Below are positions 35,717 through 44,572 of a stretch of 64,000 bases of DNA, piece after piece (position 1 is the first letter of the stretch; each line of letters opens with the position of its first letter). The notes beneath the pieces were generated by a model, which did no database searches, had not been told where the DNA came from, and worked only from the letters and a program-made list of their open reading frames with translations. A program made the translations under genes and the position numbers. The DNA lies in contig JBMYRH010000022.1 of the NCBI GenBank assembly GCA_049602155.1, positions 1 through 64,000 of the forward strand. Direction: 5' to 3'. Source of the stretch: JBMYRH01 sp049602155 (GTDB lineage: Bacteria; Myxococcota_A; UBA9042; PHBI01; JBMYRH01).

Positions 35717-36262
35717 TCACTTCTGAGGGGGATACTTTCGGAGCTTCCTCTGGAGGCTCTGTCGGTGAATGCCTAGCCACTTCGCGGCCTGCGTGATGTT
35801 GCCGTCGCACTGTCGCAGGACGTACTCCAGATACTCGCGCTCGTGACGCGCGAGGCTCTCCCCATGCTCAGGTACTGCGATCTCTTGAGGATCCGGTTCG
35901 TCAGACCACAGCCCGTGCTCAAGGCGATCCGTGCTGACCGGCTTCGTCAGATAGTTCGACGCCCCCAAGCGCATGGCTTGGACGGCGGACGCGACCGAGC
36001 CATAGCCGGTCAGGACGACGACACGACACTCAGGCCTGAGGCGCTTCACCTCGCGGATCAGGAGATGACCGTCCTCGCCACACAAGCGCAGATCCAGCAC
36101 GGCGAACATGTAGGGCGTGGCCTCCAACTCGGCCAGCGTCTCCTCAAAGTTGCTCGCCTCACCGACCCGATAACCACGGTCCTCAAGCTCGAGCCTGAGG
36201 GTCTCGCGAAACGACGCGACGTCGTCGACCAAGAGCACGGAGGGCAGGGCACTAATCGTCAT
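35717..36262 (-). CDS. regA: RegA/ActR/PrrA-like response regulator
   Basis: 181 residues. Receiver domain with the acidic pair Asp13-Asp14, phosphoacceptor Asp57 (AVLDLRL), the conserved Thr (VVLTGYGS) and Lys (YLTKPVS). A short linker leads to a Fis-type helix-turn-helix (GNITQAAKWLGIHRQSLQRKLRKY), the compact layout of RegA-family regulators, which lack the AAA domain of NtrC proteins. Its ATG overlaps the TGA of the upstream kinase gene (ATGA at 36259-36262), so the two are translated together. It should bind DNA on phosphorylation; the divergent cytochrome gene is an obvious candidate target. Confidence 0.88.
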   Translation of the reverse strand: MTISALPSVLLVDDVASFRETLRLELEDRGYRVGEASNFEETLAELEATPYMFAVLDLRLCGEDGHLLIREVKRLRPECRVVVLTGYGSVASAVQAMRLGASNYLTKPVSTDRLEHGLWSDEPDPQEIAVPEHGESLARHEREYLEYVLRQCDGNITQAAKWLGIHRQSLQRKLRKYPPQK

Positions 36263-37599
36263 GCATTCTTCCCCTCACGTTGGCCGTTGAGGAGGCTCAG
36301 CGTGATGCACGCACCGCCCGCCTCCCGGTCACTGATGATCATGTCGCCGCCCAACGCGACGCACAGGTTGTTAGCGTTGTAGAGCCCAAGACCGCTCCCC
36401 CCCGACTTGGTGGTCACAAAGGGCTCCCCGAGGTGCGGGCGGATCGCGTCAGGGAAGCCCGGACCAGAATCTAACACCGCGATGACGAGGCGCTCACCCT
36501 TCCGAGCGGCCCTGATGACGACAGGCTCATCCGCCCCGACAGCCAACATCGCTTGGTGGGCGTTATCCAGCAGGTCCGCGAGGGTCTGAGCGAGGAGCAG
36601 CTTGGGCAAAAACCACTGCCCGATCTCGTCTCCGATCTCGAGGTCAACGGCCCGCGCGTCGAGGGACCACTGGCTCGCAACCTCTTTCACTAGGAGGTCG
36701 GGCCTGAGGTCTTCAAACTTGAGGCGCTCCGAGTCTAGGGTCTGACCGATCATCGACTGAAGCACGCTCTCACACTTGTCGAGGCTCTCGCGCATCGCCA
36801 CGACGTCCGGGTTCAGCTCGGGGAGCTTCGCCTGAACCCGACTGAGGCGCAGCCCTAAGACGTTGAGGGGCGTCGCCAGCTCGTGACAGAAGCCCGCAGC
36901 GAGCAGCCCAGTCGCGCGGAGGCGATCCTGTCGCGCCTGGGTCATCCGAAGCGACTCAATCACCGTCTGGCCTTCCCGCAGAGAAGCAACGAGCCAGGTC
37001 GTCAGCGTCCAAATGAGGGCCGTCACGATACTGTGCGCCAACCCTTGCACCGTGGCGTCTGTGACCGGCACACCGAGGGCGGGTGGATGGTGCGGAAACC
37101 AGGAGATGATCGCGATGAGGACCAGGAGCAGCGTCCCGACCGCGTAGCCCCACGCCCCACGGAAGATCAATGGGCAGAGGCTGGCGTGCACGAGCGTGAT
37201 GGAGGCCATCGGGTTGTAGACGCCGCCTGTCATCACCAGGAGGCTCCCCAACACCCCCAGATCCACAGCGACCTGGCCGACGAGGGCCCCCGCCGAGTGG
37301 GCGCGCTCGCTGTGCTTGACGAAGTGCAGTGTCAGGTTGAAGAGCGCCAAGGCCAAGACGACCGCCAGGTACATCGTGAGGTGCCGGGGCTCAAGCCAGC
37401 CAGTGCTCAGCGCCGGGGGGATCACTGCGACCTGGCCCGCGATCGCGACCCACCGTAAGCGGATCAACCACAAGGCCCGAAGCGTCCGTCGCTCGGGGCC
37501 AATCGGTCCGTAGAGGACCTCCCCAGTCGCCTGGTCTGCAGTGACATCCCGCGTCTGCACGGGCGAGATGATCGGGCCTGAATGTTCGCGTTGTTTCAA
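36259..37599 (-). CDS. regB: RegB/PrrB-like redox sensor histidine kinase
   Basis: 446 residues. About six membrane helices span residues 42-205. The loop motif GGVYNPM (125-131) matches the quinone-binding GGxxNPF heptapeptide of RegB. The phosphorylation box is AAGFCHELATPLNVL with His239, preceded directly by Cys238. The ATPase domain has LDNAHQAM (N box), VLDSGPGFPD (G1) and SGGSGLGLYNANNL (G2). RegB senses quinone redox state; the Cys-His arrangement here differs from the RegB redox cysteine position. First gene of the regBA operon and divergent from a cytochrome c gene. Confidence 0.85.
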   Translation of the reverse strand: MKQREHSGPIISPVQTRDVTADQATGEVLYGPIGPERRTLRALWLIRLRWVAIAGQVAVIPPALSTGWLEPRHLTMYLAVVLALALFNLTLHFVKHSERAHSAGALVGQVAVDLGVLGSLLVMTGGVYNPMASITLVHASLCPLIFRGAWGYAVGTLLLVLIAIISWFPHHPPALGVPVTDATVQGLAHSIVTALIWTLTTWLVASLREGQTVIESLRMTQARQDRLRATGLLAAGFCHELATPLNVLGLRLSRVQAKLPELNPDVVAMRESLDKCESVLQSMIGQTLDSERLKFEDLRPDLLVKEVASQWSLDARAVDLEIGDEIGQWFLPKLLLAQTLADLLDNAHQAMLAVGADEPVVIRAARKGERLVIAVLDSGPGFPDAIRPHLGEPFVTTKSGGSGLGLYNANNLCVALGGDMIISDREAGGACITLSLLNGQREGKNA

Positions 37600-37943
37600 G
37601 GTACCCCTGAGCTGGTTTTACCATGCGCCGAAGGGCGTCGGGACAACACTTTTGAGGGTGCAACGAATTGTTGCGCAACGCTTTGCTGCATTGTCACGAC
37701 TGTCACCCGTGGTGATCGTGGCTCACATGGAGCGACGACCATGACCCTCAAAGGCCGCTACAACCCTCTCTTCACCTCGCGAGCCACAGCGCCCGCGGTC
37801 CGCGGTCGCGTGCACGACGTGGAGGCGGCGGCTCTCTCTGCTGAAGACAGCCCGACGCCGGGGGCATGGACGCCTGCTGAGGCGTGCACCGCGCACACCC
37901 ACCGTGGAGCGCCCCACCGAATATCACGATCTAGGAGATCACC
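37600..37943. promoter_or_regulatory. Divergent regB / cytochrome c control region with inverted repeat
   Basis: 344 bases. At 37660-37674 lies GCAAC-GAATT-GTTGC, a perfect 5-bp inverted repeat, followed directly by another GCAAC half site at 37675-37679. Dyads with 5-base half sites and a short spacer are typical of RegA/PrrA-family targets. A 69-codon open frame (37741-37950, GGAG 8 nt before the ATG) overlaps the cytochrome start; it has low-complexity, Arg/Ser-rich content and is probably not a gene. Confidence 0.45.
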
Positions 37944-38666
37944 ATGTTGAAGCTCATCTCAATCGTTAACACTGTAGTGATTGTCTGGCTCCTCCTGAGC
38001 ATCGACTCGCTGTCTGGCCGCGTTTACGGCCTCCAGCAGCGAGGCGTCCCGGCAGGCGCCGTCGACGACGGGGGTGACACCGGCGACCGACCCGCAGCCG
38101 AGAGCCGGAGCGCTGCCGAGCCGACTGCGGCGGCGCCCAAGGCCTCGAGTGCGCCGGTCGAGTTGTCGGACGAGCGCATGGTTGCGCTCGGTAAGCGCAT
38201 CTTCCTGACCCAGGGCTCCAACACATGCAATGACTGTCACGGGACGGCCGGCTACGGCGGGCGGCTCCCAGAGGCACCGGACTTGCGCCGTCCAGCGACC
38301 TGGAAAGCGTACAAGACGGCAAAAGGCGACCTCGCCGCGATGGCGGGGCCAGTGACTGAGGTGATCCGCTACGGTGGCGGCGTCTGGAACTCTAAGCACC
38401 CTGAGCCGGTCTACGACGTGACGATGCTCGGCGTCGTGCAGGGGGCCACGAAGACCACGCTCCGCAAGATCCGGAAGGAGCTCAAGCAGACCGACAAGCT
38501 GGTCCTGAGCATGGATGACTCGCTCGACCTGGGAGCCCGCGCGACATACGCGTACCTGCAGACCCTGTGGATCGACGAGGACAGCGCGCCGGACACTGAC
38601 GCTGCACCGCAGCCCGCCGGGGCGCCTGCGTCGCCGACGGCAGACGCCCCCGCCGCAGACGGCTAG
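37944..38666 (+). CDS. Membrane-anchored monohaem cytochrome c
   Basis: 240 residues; AGGAG about 7 nt before the ATG. An uncleaved N-terminal helix (residues 4-20) anchors the protein. A Pro/Ala/Glu-rich linker follows to ~70, then a class I cytochrome c domain: haem-attachment site CNDCH (Cys95, Cys98, His99) and the probable axial ligand Met161 in YDVTMLG. The C-terminal ~25 residues are a Pro/Ala/Asp-rich tail. It probably shuttles electrons in the periplasm, docked to the inner membrane. Divergent placement beside regBA suggests redox control of its expression; the partner oxidase or reductase is not in the window. Confidence 0.88.
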   Translation: MLKLISIVNTVVIVWLLLSIDSLSGRVYGLQQRGVPAGAVDDGGDTGDRPAAESRSAAEPTAAAPKASSAPVELSDERMVALGKRIFLTQGSNTCNDCHGTAGYGGRLPEAPDLRRPATWKAYKTAKGDLAAMAGPVTEVIRYGGGVWNSKHPEPVYDVTMLGVVQGATKTTLRKIRKELKQTDKLVLSMDDSLDLGARATYAYLQTLWIDEDSAPDTDAAPQPAGAPASPTADAPAADG

Positions 38667-38843
38667 CGGGGCACGCAGCAGGAGCACACCTGGTCTCTCC
38701 CGCCCAGGCTGCTCCTGTGCGCGTAGCGCGCAGCTGTGCGTCTGGCCCACCCTATGGGGGCCATGACGCCCCCTTGAGGAGGACGCCCAATGCCGTGGAT
38801 GTATCGCTAAGTCGTTCGGCAGCCGCCACTGAGCGATTGAGCT

Positions 38844-40592
38844 TTAGTTCGGACAGAGCCCTGAGGCGGTGCAAGGTGCTCCCACTGCGCAGGTCCCGCA
38901 CGACCCGCCGCAGCCGTCCGGGCCGCACTCCTTGCCCGCGCAGTCTGTTGTGCAGCCACACTCACCACAATCCGCCGGGCAGCTCGCGCAATCTTCGTCT
39001 GCGCCACAACTCCCATTGCCGCACGCACAGCCATCTGGCGCAAGGCACGCCCCCGCGAGACAGATCCCAAACGAATCGCACCCCTGCGGGATACAGAGGT
39101 CACCGCTCTGCGCGGTGTGCGTAATGATGCCGTCCACGCAAGCATCCGCGGTGCAGGCGTTCCCGTCATCGACAGGCAAAGCGGACCCCGAGCAGCTGCC
39201 CTCAGCGGCGGCGTTGACCGTGCAAATGTCCCCTTCGGTGCACGGGTCTCCATCATCGCAGCTGACCCCCGCGTTGAAGCTCGCTGTCACGCACCCAGAG
39301 TCTGCATTACAGACCCAAGTCCAACACGAGTCCGCGGCGCTCTCGGCCTCGCAGGTGTCCGACTCGCCGGTCGCCTGGCAGCTCCCCTCTGCATCGCAGG
39401 TGTCCAACGTACAGACGTTGTCGTCAGCGTCGCAGGGTGTATCAGCGGGCACAAGCGACGCAACACAACCCTCGTCAGGAATACACACCGCCTCCGCGTC
39501 ACAGGGCCCCAAGGTGCACTCCAAAGCCGCACCACCACTGCATATGCCCTCCACGCAGCTGTCCTCAGTCGTACAGGCGTCTCCATCGTCGCAGGCCCCC
39601 TCGAGCAGCGCCGTGTGGACGACCTCACCAGCGATACATGCGTCATCGGTGCAGGGGTTCTCGTCGTCGAGAACGAGCACCTCGCCGACGATGCACTCTC
39701 CAGCCATGCAGCTGTCCCCGGTCGTGCAGTCTTCCGTGTCGAAGTCGCAGGCCTCGCCATCGGCGAGCTCGCTGTGCGTGATGACGCCATCGTCACAGGC
39801 GTCCACGGTGCAGTCATTGTCATCATCGATCGGGAGGGGCTCGCCCTGGCACGCGGCTTGGTCCTCACTGTCAAAAACGCAGAGATCGTTGAAGGTGCAC
39901 GCGTCGCCGTCATCACAGGGGTCACCCTGAAGGAAGGTGTCGCCCACGCATGCGCCGGTCGCTGCGTCGCATGTGAACGTCCAGCAGGGCTGAGCCGCGC
40001 TGATGGCCGCGCAGTCATCGTCGCTGGCGCACGGTGGTGGCGCTTGGCACTCACCATCCTCACAGGACCACCCCGCGTCACAGGCGCCACACGTGCCGCC
40101 ACACCCATCGCCCCCGCAGCTCTTCTCTGCACAATCGGGCACACACACGGGGACATCTGACTCATCCGCGTCATCCGCGTCATCCGCGTCGGCATCGTCG
40201 GCACCCTCAACGTCGGCCTCCGTTGGGTCACCAGCATCGGGAGCGGTGACATCGTCCTCGCCCGCCCCGCTGGTATCCGAGGGGGCAGGCGCCGCATCCT
40301 GGGGTAAGGCGCTCGTATCCGAGCTGTCCGGGCCTGGATCTGAAACATCTTGCGGTGACGTCGTGTCCCCAGCCTCGCCGCCTGCGTCGTTGGTGTCACC
40401 GGTGCACAGGCACTCGGTCCACTCTTCCCCGCCGGCGCGGCAGAGGCGCTCGCCAAGGGTCGTGACATCTTCGTTCACACAGTCACACGCCTCGCTCTCA
40501 CCAGGCGCGCAGACGCTTGATGATTCAGCAGCCTCACCACATCCGTGGAGGACGAGCAGCAAGCCCATGAGGGCGGTCATCGACGATCGCAT
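38844..40592 (-). CDS. Large Cys-rich lipoprotein with Dickkopf-like and CDDGDxCT modules
   Basis: 582 residues from the ATG at 40592 (AAGGAG upstream). Lipobox LHGC (Cys18). An acidic linker of ~110 residues with an ADDADDADD run follows. Two copies of a CxxxCxxKxCGxDGCGGxCGxC module flank the body: CVPDCAEKSCGGDGCGG near residue 148 and CTTDCAGKECGPDGCGG near the C-terminus. Between them are about seven repeats built on CDDGDACTxxDxCxxGxC. All cysteines are consistent with disulfides outside the cytoplasm. Such modules are abundant in myxobacterial surface proteins; ligands are unknown. Long open frames on the opposite strand (353 and 347 codons) are composition shadows. Confidence 0.85.
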   Translation of the reverse strand: MRSSMTALMGLLLVLHGCGEAAESSSVCAPGESEACDCVNEDVTTLGERLCRAGGEEWTECLCTGDTNDAGGEAGDTTSPQDVSDPGPDSSDTSALPQDAAPAPSDTSGAGEDDVTAPDAGDPTEADVEGADDADADDADDADESDVPVCVPDCAEKSCGGDGCGGTCGACDAGWSCEDGECQAPPPCASDDDCAAISAAQPCWTFTCDAATGACVGDTFLQGDPCDDGDACTFNDLCVFDSEDQAACQGEPLPIDDDNDCTVDACDDGVITHSELADGEACDFDTEDCTTGDSCMAGECIVGEVLVLDDENPCTDDACIAGEVVHTALLEGACDDGDACTTEDSCVEGICSGGAALECTLGPCDAEAVCIPDEGCVASLVPADTPCDADDNVCTLDTCDAEGSCQATGESDTCEAESAADSCWTWVCNADSGCVTASFNAGVSCDDGDPCTEGDICTVNAAAEGSCSGSALPVDDGNACTADACVDGIITHTAQSGDLCIPQGCDSFGICLAGACLAPDGCACGNGSCGADEDCASCPADCGECGCTTDCAGKECGPDGCGGSCGTCAVGAPCTASGLCPN

Positions 40593-40725
40593 CACGATCT
40601 CCTTGTTGGTCCAGATGGGTCGAGTGTGACACAGGTGCCTGTGTGCTGTCGCTCTTGCCCCAGAAGGACAACGTGGCACCGATACAGTGACGCGCCAACG
40701 CGGCCCCCAGAGGTGACGCTGGACG

Positions 40726-41400
40726 CTAAATGAGACGCATAATCGCCTGCGCGTGCTGCCTCCAGCTCAGTGCCGCCGCGTGAGTCGACGCATTGACCGG
40801 AGGCAACGCAGCCTCCAGGAGCTTGTTCGCGACGGCCTTGATCACGCGATCTGGCGCAGCGAAGAACGCCTGCTCGAAGACGTCGTTCAGGGCTGGGTTT
40901 GGGTTGCTCAGCGCTATCGCGACGTCCAAGAATGCGCGACGGGCACCTTCGATACCCACCGGAGGGTCGCGCTCTCGGAGGCCACGGGCAACGACCGGAG
41001 CAGCCAATTGGTCAAGCCTTTGATAGAGCAGCCGAAAGAGATACGGACGCTCTGATGGGTCGCTCAGGAGCGCCAGGACCTCAGCGAGGTGGGCGGCCTC
41101 TTCGGGTGACCCGGGAGAGCGGAAGAGCGCCCCAAGCGCAGAGGCGGCTCGGTTCGTCGGGATAGCGTCCGAGATGCTGTGATGACGGCCTTCTCGTATC
41201 CGCGCCTCTCGGCTCGCCGCCAAGAGGCGATACGCCCCGATAAGGAGGCGCAGGGAGATGGCGCAGACAAAGAAGGCGGCCGCGGCCATCTCCCAAAGCG
41301 TCTGACCCACACCGTCAAAGAAGCCCGACGAACCGAAGCTAGCGATGGGCAAGACTTCGACGGTTCGGGAGCGCGATACCGACCACAGAGACATGCCCAT
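40726..41400 (-). CDS. Single-pass membrane protein, function unknown
   Basis: 224 residues; CAGGAG lies 14 nt before the first ATG (second ATG two codons later). One hydrophobic helix (about residues 36-58) precedes an all-helical C-terminal part containing AEVLALLSDPSERPYLFRLLYQRLDQL in short helices and FLDVAIALSNPNPALNDVF. The composition suggests HEAT/TPR-like helical pairs, but no named family is recognised. It lies between two large secreted proteins on the same strand, 63 bp after the stop-side neighbour. Confidence 0.6.
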   Translation of the reverse strand: MGMSLWSVSRSRTVEVLPIASFGSSGFFDGVGQTLWEMAAAAFFVCAISLRLLIGAYRLLAASREARIREGRHHSISDAIPTNRAASALGALFRSPGSPEEAAHLAEVLALLSDPSERPYLFRLLYQRLDQLAAPVVARGLRERDPPVGIEGARRAFLDVAIALSNPNPALNDVFEQAFFAAPDRVIKAVANKLLEAALPPVNASTHAAALSWRQHAQAIMRLI

Positions 41401-41463
41401 AAACTACGCGGCTGCTCCTGAGCGTGCACGCATTCAGTGACGCGACGGACCCCTCATCCGGTG

Positions 41464-44055
41464 CTAGGGGATCTTCGAGGTCTCGTGCCGCACCTTGACG
41501 ACGCCATCTTTGAGCGTGGAGAGGACGACATGAATCGTCCCTTGGGCGTCGACCATGAGCGCCCCGTGGTCAATAGGTTCGTCAGCGACCTCCACTTGAG
41601 TCGTGGCGCGCCACTCCCCAGCCGCGTCTTGATACTTCAACGTCCAGCCGTAGTTCCCCGGGTTGCACCACTCGAGCCCCGCCCAAGTGCAGCTCTCCTG
41701 ACCGTCATTACACAGCGCCGTGACTTCGCATGACGACGCATAGGTCCCGAGCAACATCCGAAGTCGCTCTCCCCCCGTGAGATCGAGGAGTCGTTTGCGG
41801 TACAGGGTGTACGTACACACATCATCGGCCCCCTTCGGCGGGTCAGCGCAGGCCGTCATCTGGGCCTTAACATTGTCTTCAAAATGCGAATAGATGGTCT
41901 CCCAGGTGACCGCCCCGCTCACCCCCACCACGCGACGGAGCACGATGAGGCGCTCACGAATGCCGGGCTCCGGATCCCCAAACCAGTGCGCGACATGAGG
42001 GGTCCAGCTGGCTGCTCCTGACGCATCTGCTTCCCGGACAACCGCCAGCCGCGCCACGACCAGATCCAAGAAGATCGGGAAATCAGGGTTCTCTACGAGC
42101 GGGATCAGCTCCATGCTGCCCGCCTCCCCTAGGCTCGGTAGCTCGTCCGCGGAGGTCACAGTGTCGCCGTTCAACTCCAAGCGATGGTAATACGCCATCG
42201 GATCCGCGAACGAATTCTCACGCCACAGCAGCGTGTGAAGATCTCTCGGAGGCGCCGCCGCCACCGCGATCCCCCGGACGTCAGCGGGCACCGAGCCTTG
42301 GATGAGCGGCAATTGCAGACCAGGCGCAAAACGCCACGCCTGATCAGCGGCCGACTTCACCAACAGCGTCAGCGTGTCCACCGGGGCGCCGGGGACACGG
42401 CCAAGGCTGTAGAGCGACCCCACGGCGTCAGCGACGACGACGGGGCGCTCGGTCAACGTCGTCCCCGAGAGCGAGTCGAACACATCAGTCGTGCTCTGTG
42501 CGTCGCCCGGCCCCCTCGTGATTAAGAGCGGTGAGGGGTCTGTGGGGTGGTTGTCCATCCCGATGCCAGCGACTCCATCGCCGACCAAGGTCAGGCCCGC
42601 CTCGCCGTTGAACTCCAACATCGGGAGCCCCACAGGCAGCCCGGAGTCTGGCGGCCACTCGATCAGCCCTGCCTCATCCTGCTCATCGCCTTGCCGGCAG
42701 ACGTCCATTGTCCAGAACCAACCCTCATCATTGGCCACCGCAGAGACGCTCCCTGAGATCACGTCGCAGCCAGGCGTGAACGTCACGCTGTCGTGCTCAC
42801 AGTCGGCGTCCAGCTCCTCACATGTGGGTCCGGCGTACGGGCCAGACAGCGTCCCCACCCCCGGAAGAGGTCCCCCTTGGGGAGCGAGCATAAAGGGCTC
42901 GGAGCAGCCGGAGACATTGCCCGCGGCGTCGGTCGCCGTCGCGGAGACGTGCTCTGGGGACGGCGGGGACAGGTTGATCGAGAAGTCCCCCGTCCCTAAG
43001 ACCTCGAGCGATTCAAGGGGCTCTCCCTCACACGCTGCGTTGCCGTAAAGATGCACTTCGACCCCGATCTCCGAAGCGCCGTCGACGAAGGTCGTGTCCC
43101 CCAAGGTGGAGGTCTCCGTGATGAGAGGCGGGGCCGGTGGCACGTCATCATGGGTGTACGGCTCAGTGCCGACGCAGCCGATGATCTCACCAGCATGGTC
43201 AAGGCTGCGGACGTACCACTGTCGTGTGGCGTTTGGCGCGGCATTCAGGGGGAGGGAAAACGCGCCACCCGTGCCCGCGATCTCGGACCCCAACTCCGCG
43301 GACCCTGCACCGTCACAGCTCTCCGGCGAGACCACCAAGGTCGCCGCATAGACCGCCACACCGTGAAGCGTCGGGGTGGGGTTTGAGGACGGGCTTTGGG
43401 GGCTCAACACCACGCTGTGAGGCGCTAACTCACACGTATCTGCGGAGTCGTCGAAGCAGAGATCACAGACGTCCGGGACACCATCATCGTCATAATCCTC
43501 CTGGAGGCCTTCAGGGCAACCGATGATCGGGGCCCCGTCTTCATCCGGGATGCAGCTCGCTGGGCTGACAGCGATCCCAGAGGCACTGCAGGGACCATCA
43601 CAACAGCAAGCCTTGTCTGCCACAGCCAGCAGGTCCTCTTCTGGCGGGTCATCTATGTGGTCTTTCTGGTCTGGAATGCAGTCCGCATCGTCGTCCGCGA
43701 TGTTGCTCTCGTTCGCGTCAATGAGCCCGTCGCCATCCTCGTCCAAGGGGCTCTGTAGGCTCCCAACCTCCCACGCATCCAGGAGGCCATCATCATCACT
43801 GTCAGCCTTCCTCGGATCGGTTTTGAGCTGGGCCTCGATGGCGTTGCTCAAGCCATCAAGGTCATCATCGGCGGCGGGCTCCAAGCAGACGCTCGCGTAA
43901 CAAAGGTTCGCCTCACAGACGTCGTCTTGCGTGCACGATTCGCCAGCAGAGCGCAGCTCTTGCTCGCCACCACAGGCGGCGAGGCTCACAACCAACGCGC
44001 CTATCGCCACTGCGTCTAACACCGCGATAGGTGTGAAGAGGTGTGAGACACGCAT
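41464..44055 (-). CDS. Large lipoprotein with TSP3 repeats and Ig-like domains
   Basis: 863 residues from the ATG at 44055 (AAGGA about 9 nt upstream). Lipobox LAAC (Cys28), followed by a short Cys-rich segment (CTQDDVCEANLCYASVC). TSP3-type calcium repeats (DDDLDGLSN, DSDDDGLLDAWE, DEDGDGLIDANE, DDDADCIPD, DYDDDGVPDVCD) run to ~residue 185. Two bacterial Ig-like domains follow, the second containing SATATDAAGNVSGCS, a hallmark of Big-type surface domains. The C-terminal ~450 residues form a mixed domain with several Cys pairs near the end (SSCEVTALCNDGQESC). Probably an extended surface protein; no enzymatic motif is visible. Confidence 0.82.
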   Translation of the reverse strand: MRVSHLFTPIAVLDAVAIGALVVSLAACGGEQELRSAGESCTQDDVCEANLCYASVCLEPAADDDLDGLSNAIEAQLKTDPRKADSDDDGLLDAWEVGSLQSPLDEDGDGLIDANESNIADDDADCIPDQKDHIDDPPEEDLLAVADKACCCDGPCSASGIAVSPASCIPDEDGAPIIGCPEGLQEDYDDDGVPDVCDLCFDDSADTCELAPHSVVLSPQSPSSNPTPTLHGVAVYAATLVVSPESCDGAGSAELGSEIAGTGGAFSLPLNAAPNATRQWYVRSLDHAGEIIGCVGTEPYTHDDVPPAPPLITETSTLGDTTFVDGASEIGVEVHLYGNAACEGEPLESLEVLGTGDFSINLSPPSPEHVSATATDAAGNVSGCSEPFMLAPQGGPLPGVGTLSGPYAGPTCEELDADCEHDSVTFTPGCDVISGSVSAVANDEGWFWTMDVCRQGDEQDEAGLIEWPPDSGLPVGLPMLEFNGEAGLTLVGDGVAGIGMDNHPTDPSPLLITRGPGDAQSTTDVFDSLSGTTLTERPVVVADAVGSLYSLGRVPGAPVDTLTLLVKSAADQAWRFAPGLQLPLIQGSVPADVRGIAVAAAPPRDLHTLLWRENSFADPMAYYHRLELNGDTVTSADELPSLGEAGSMELIPLVENPDFPIFLDLVVARLAVVREADASGAASWTPHVAHWFGDPEPGIRERLIVLRRVVGVSGAVTWETIYSHFEDNVKAQMTACADPPKGADDVCTYTLYRKRLLDLTGGERLRMLLGTYASSCEVTALCNDGQESCTWAGLEWCNPGNYGWTLKYQDAAGEWRATTQVEVADEPIDHGALMVDAQGTIHVVLSTLKDGVVKVRHETSKIP

Positions 44056-44572
44056 GGATCGAGTCCTTGATGGTTCAGCAGGCAGCGCTCTAGTGTGCTC
44101 TAGAGTAAGTGGTTCAGGTCCCGCCGGCAATTGAGGCGCTGTAAGCGCTCCCGCCAATGGATGGCCCCGGTGCACACTCCAACGCAGCCTGAGAGCCTCC
44201 CTGGGGCCCCTCGTAGCGCCTCTCGACACGGAGCGCTCCCTCTCGCCGGCTTAGCCCTTGTGTGGCTCTCAGAAGAGGCCCAGGGAGCTCCGTGGTCGGT
44301 CGAAGAGTCGCACTCTCGAGGGCCTCGCGCGGGGTGCTTCCGTCGAGGATGACGCTGGCGCGCTGTGGGAGGACCCGGCGCGCAGTGCAAGGGAGCAAGG
44401 CTGGAGCGAGCAGAGGTTTCATCGGGCATGATGCGCGTGCATCCACCTCGCTTGACTGCGGGAATGAGGCGTCTTCAAACACTGGCGCCAGCCTTCTGCG
44501 GCTCCCGAATTTCGGGCACCCAAGCGTCAACAACCTGGATTGCCTGACGCGGGCCCGATGAGGCCTCCACCG
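44056..44572. other. Intergenic region with a short palindrome
   Basis: 517 bases; overlapping open frames on both strands have no ribosome-binding sites or motifs. CCCGAA-T-TTCGGG at 44504-44516 is a perfect inverted repeat. A similar CCGAA-C-TTCGG lies at 56844-56854. Confidence 0.45.

Noticed and set aside
37741..37950. 69-codon open frame in the regB/cytochrome intergenic region
   Set aside because: Despite a GGAG before its ATG, the protein is low-complexity Arg/Ser/Pro-rich and overlaps the cytochrome start.
38869..40468. Three long open frames (about 350-390 codons each, both strands) opposite or inside the Cys-rich lipoprotein gene
   Set aside because: They are Arg/Ser/Pro/His-rich shadows of a biased Cys/Asp repeat gene, with no ribosome-binding sites or domains.
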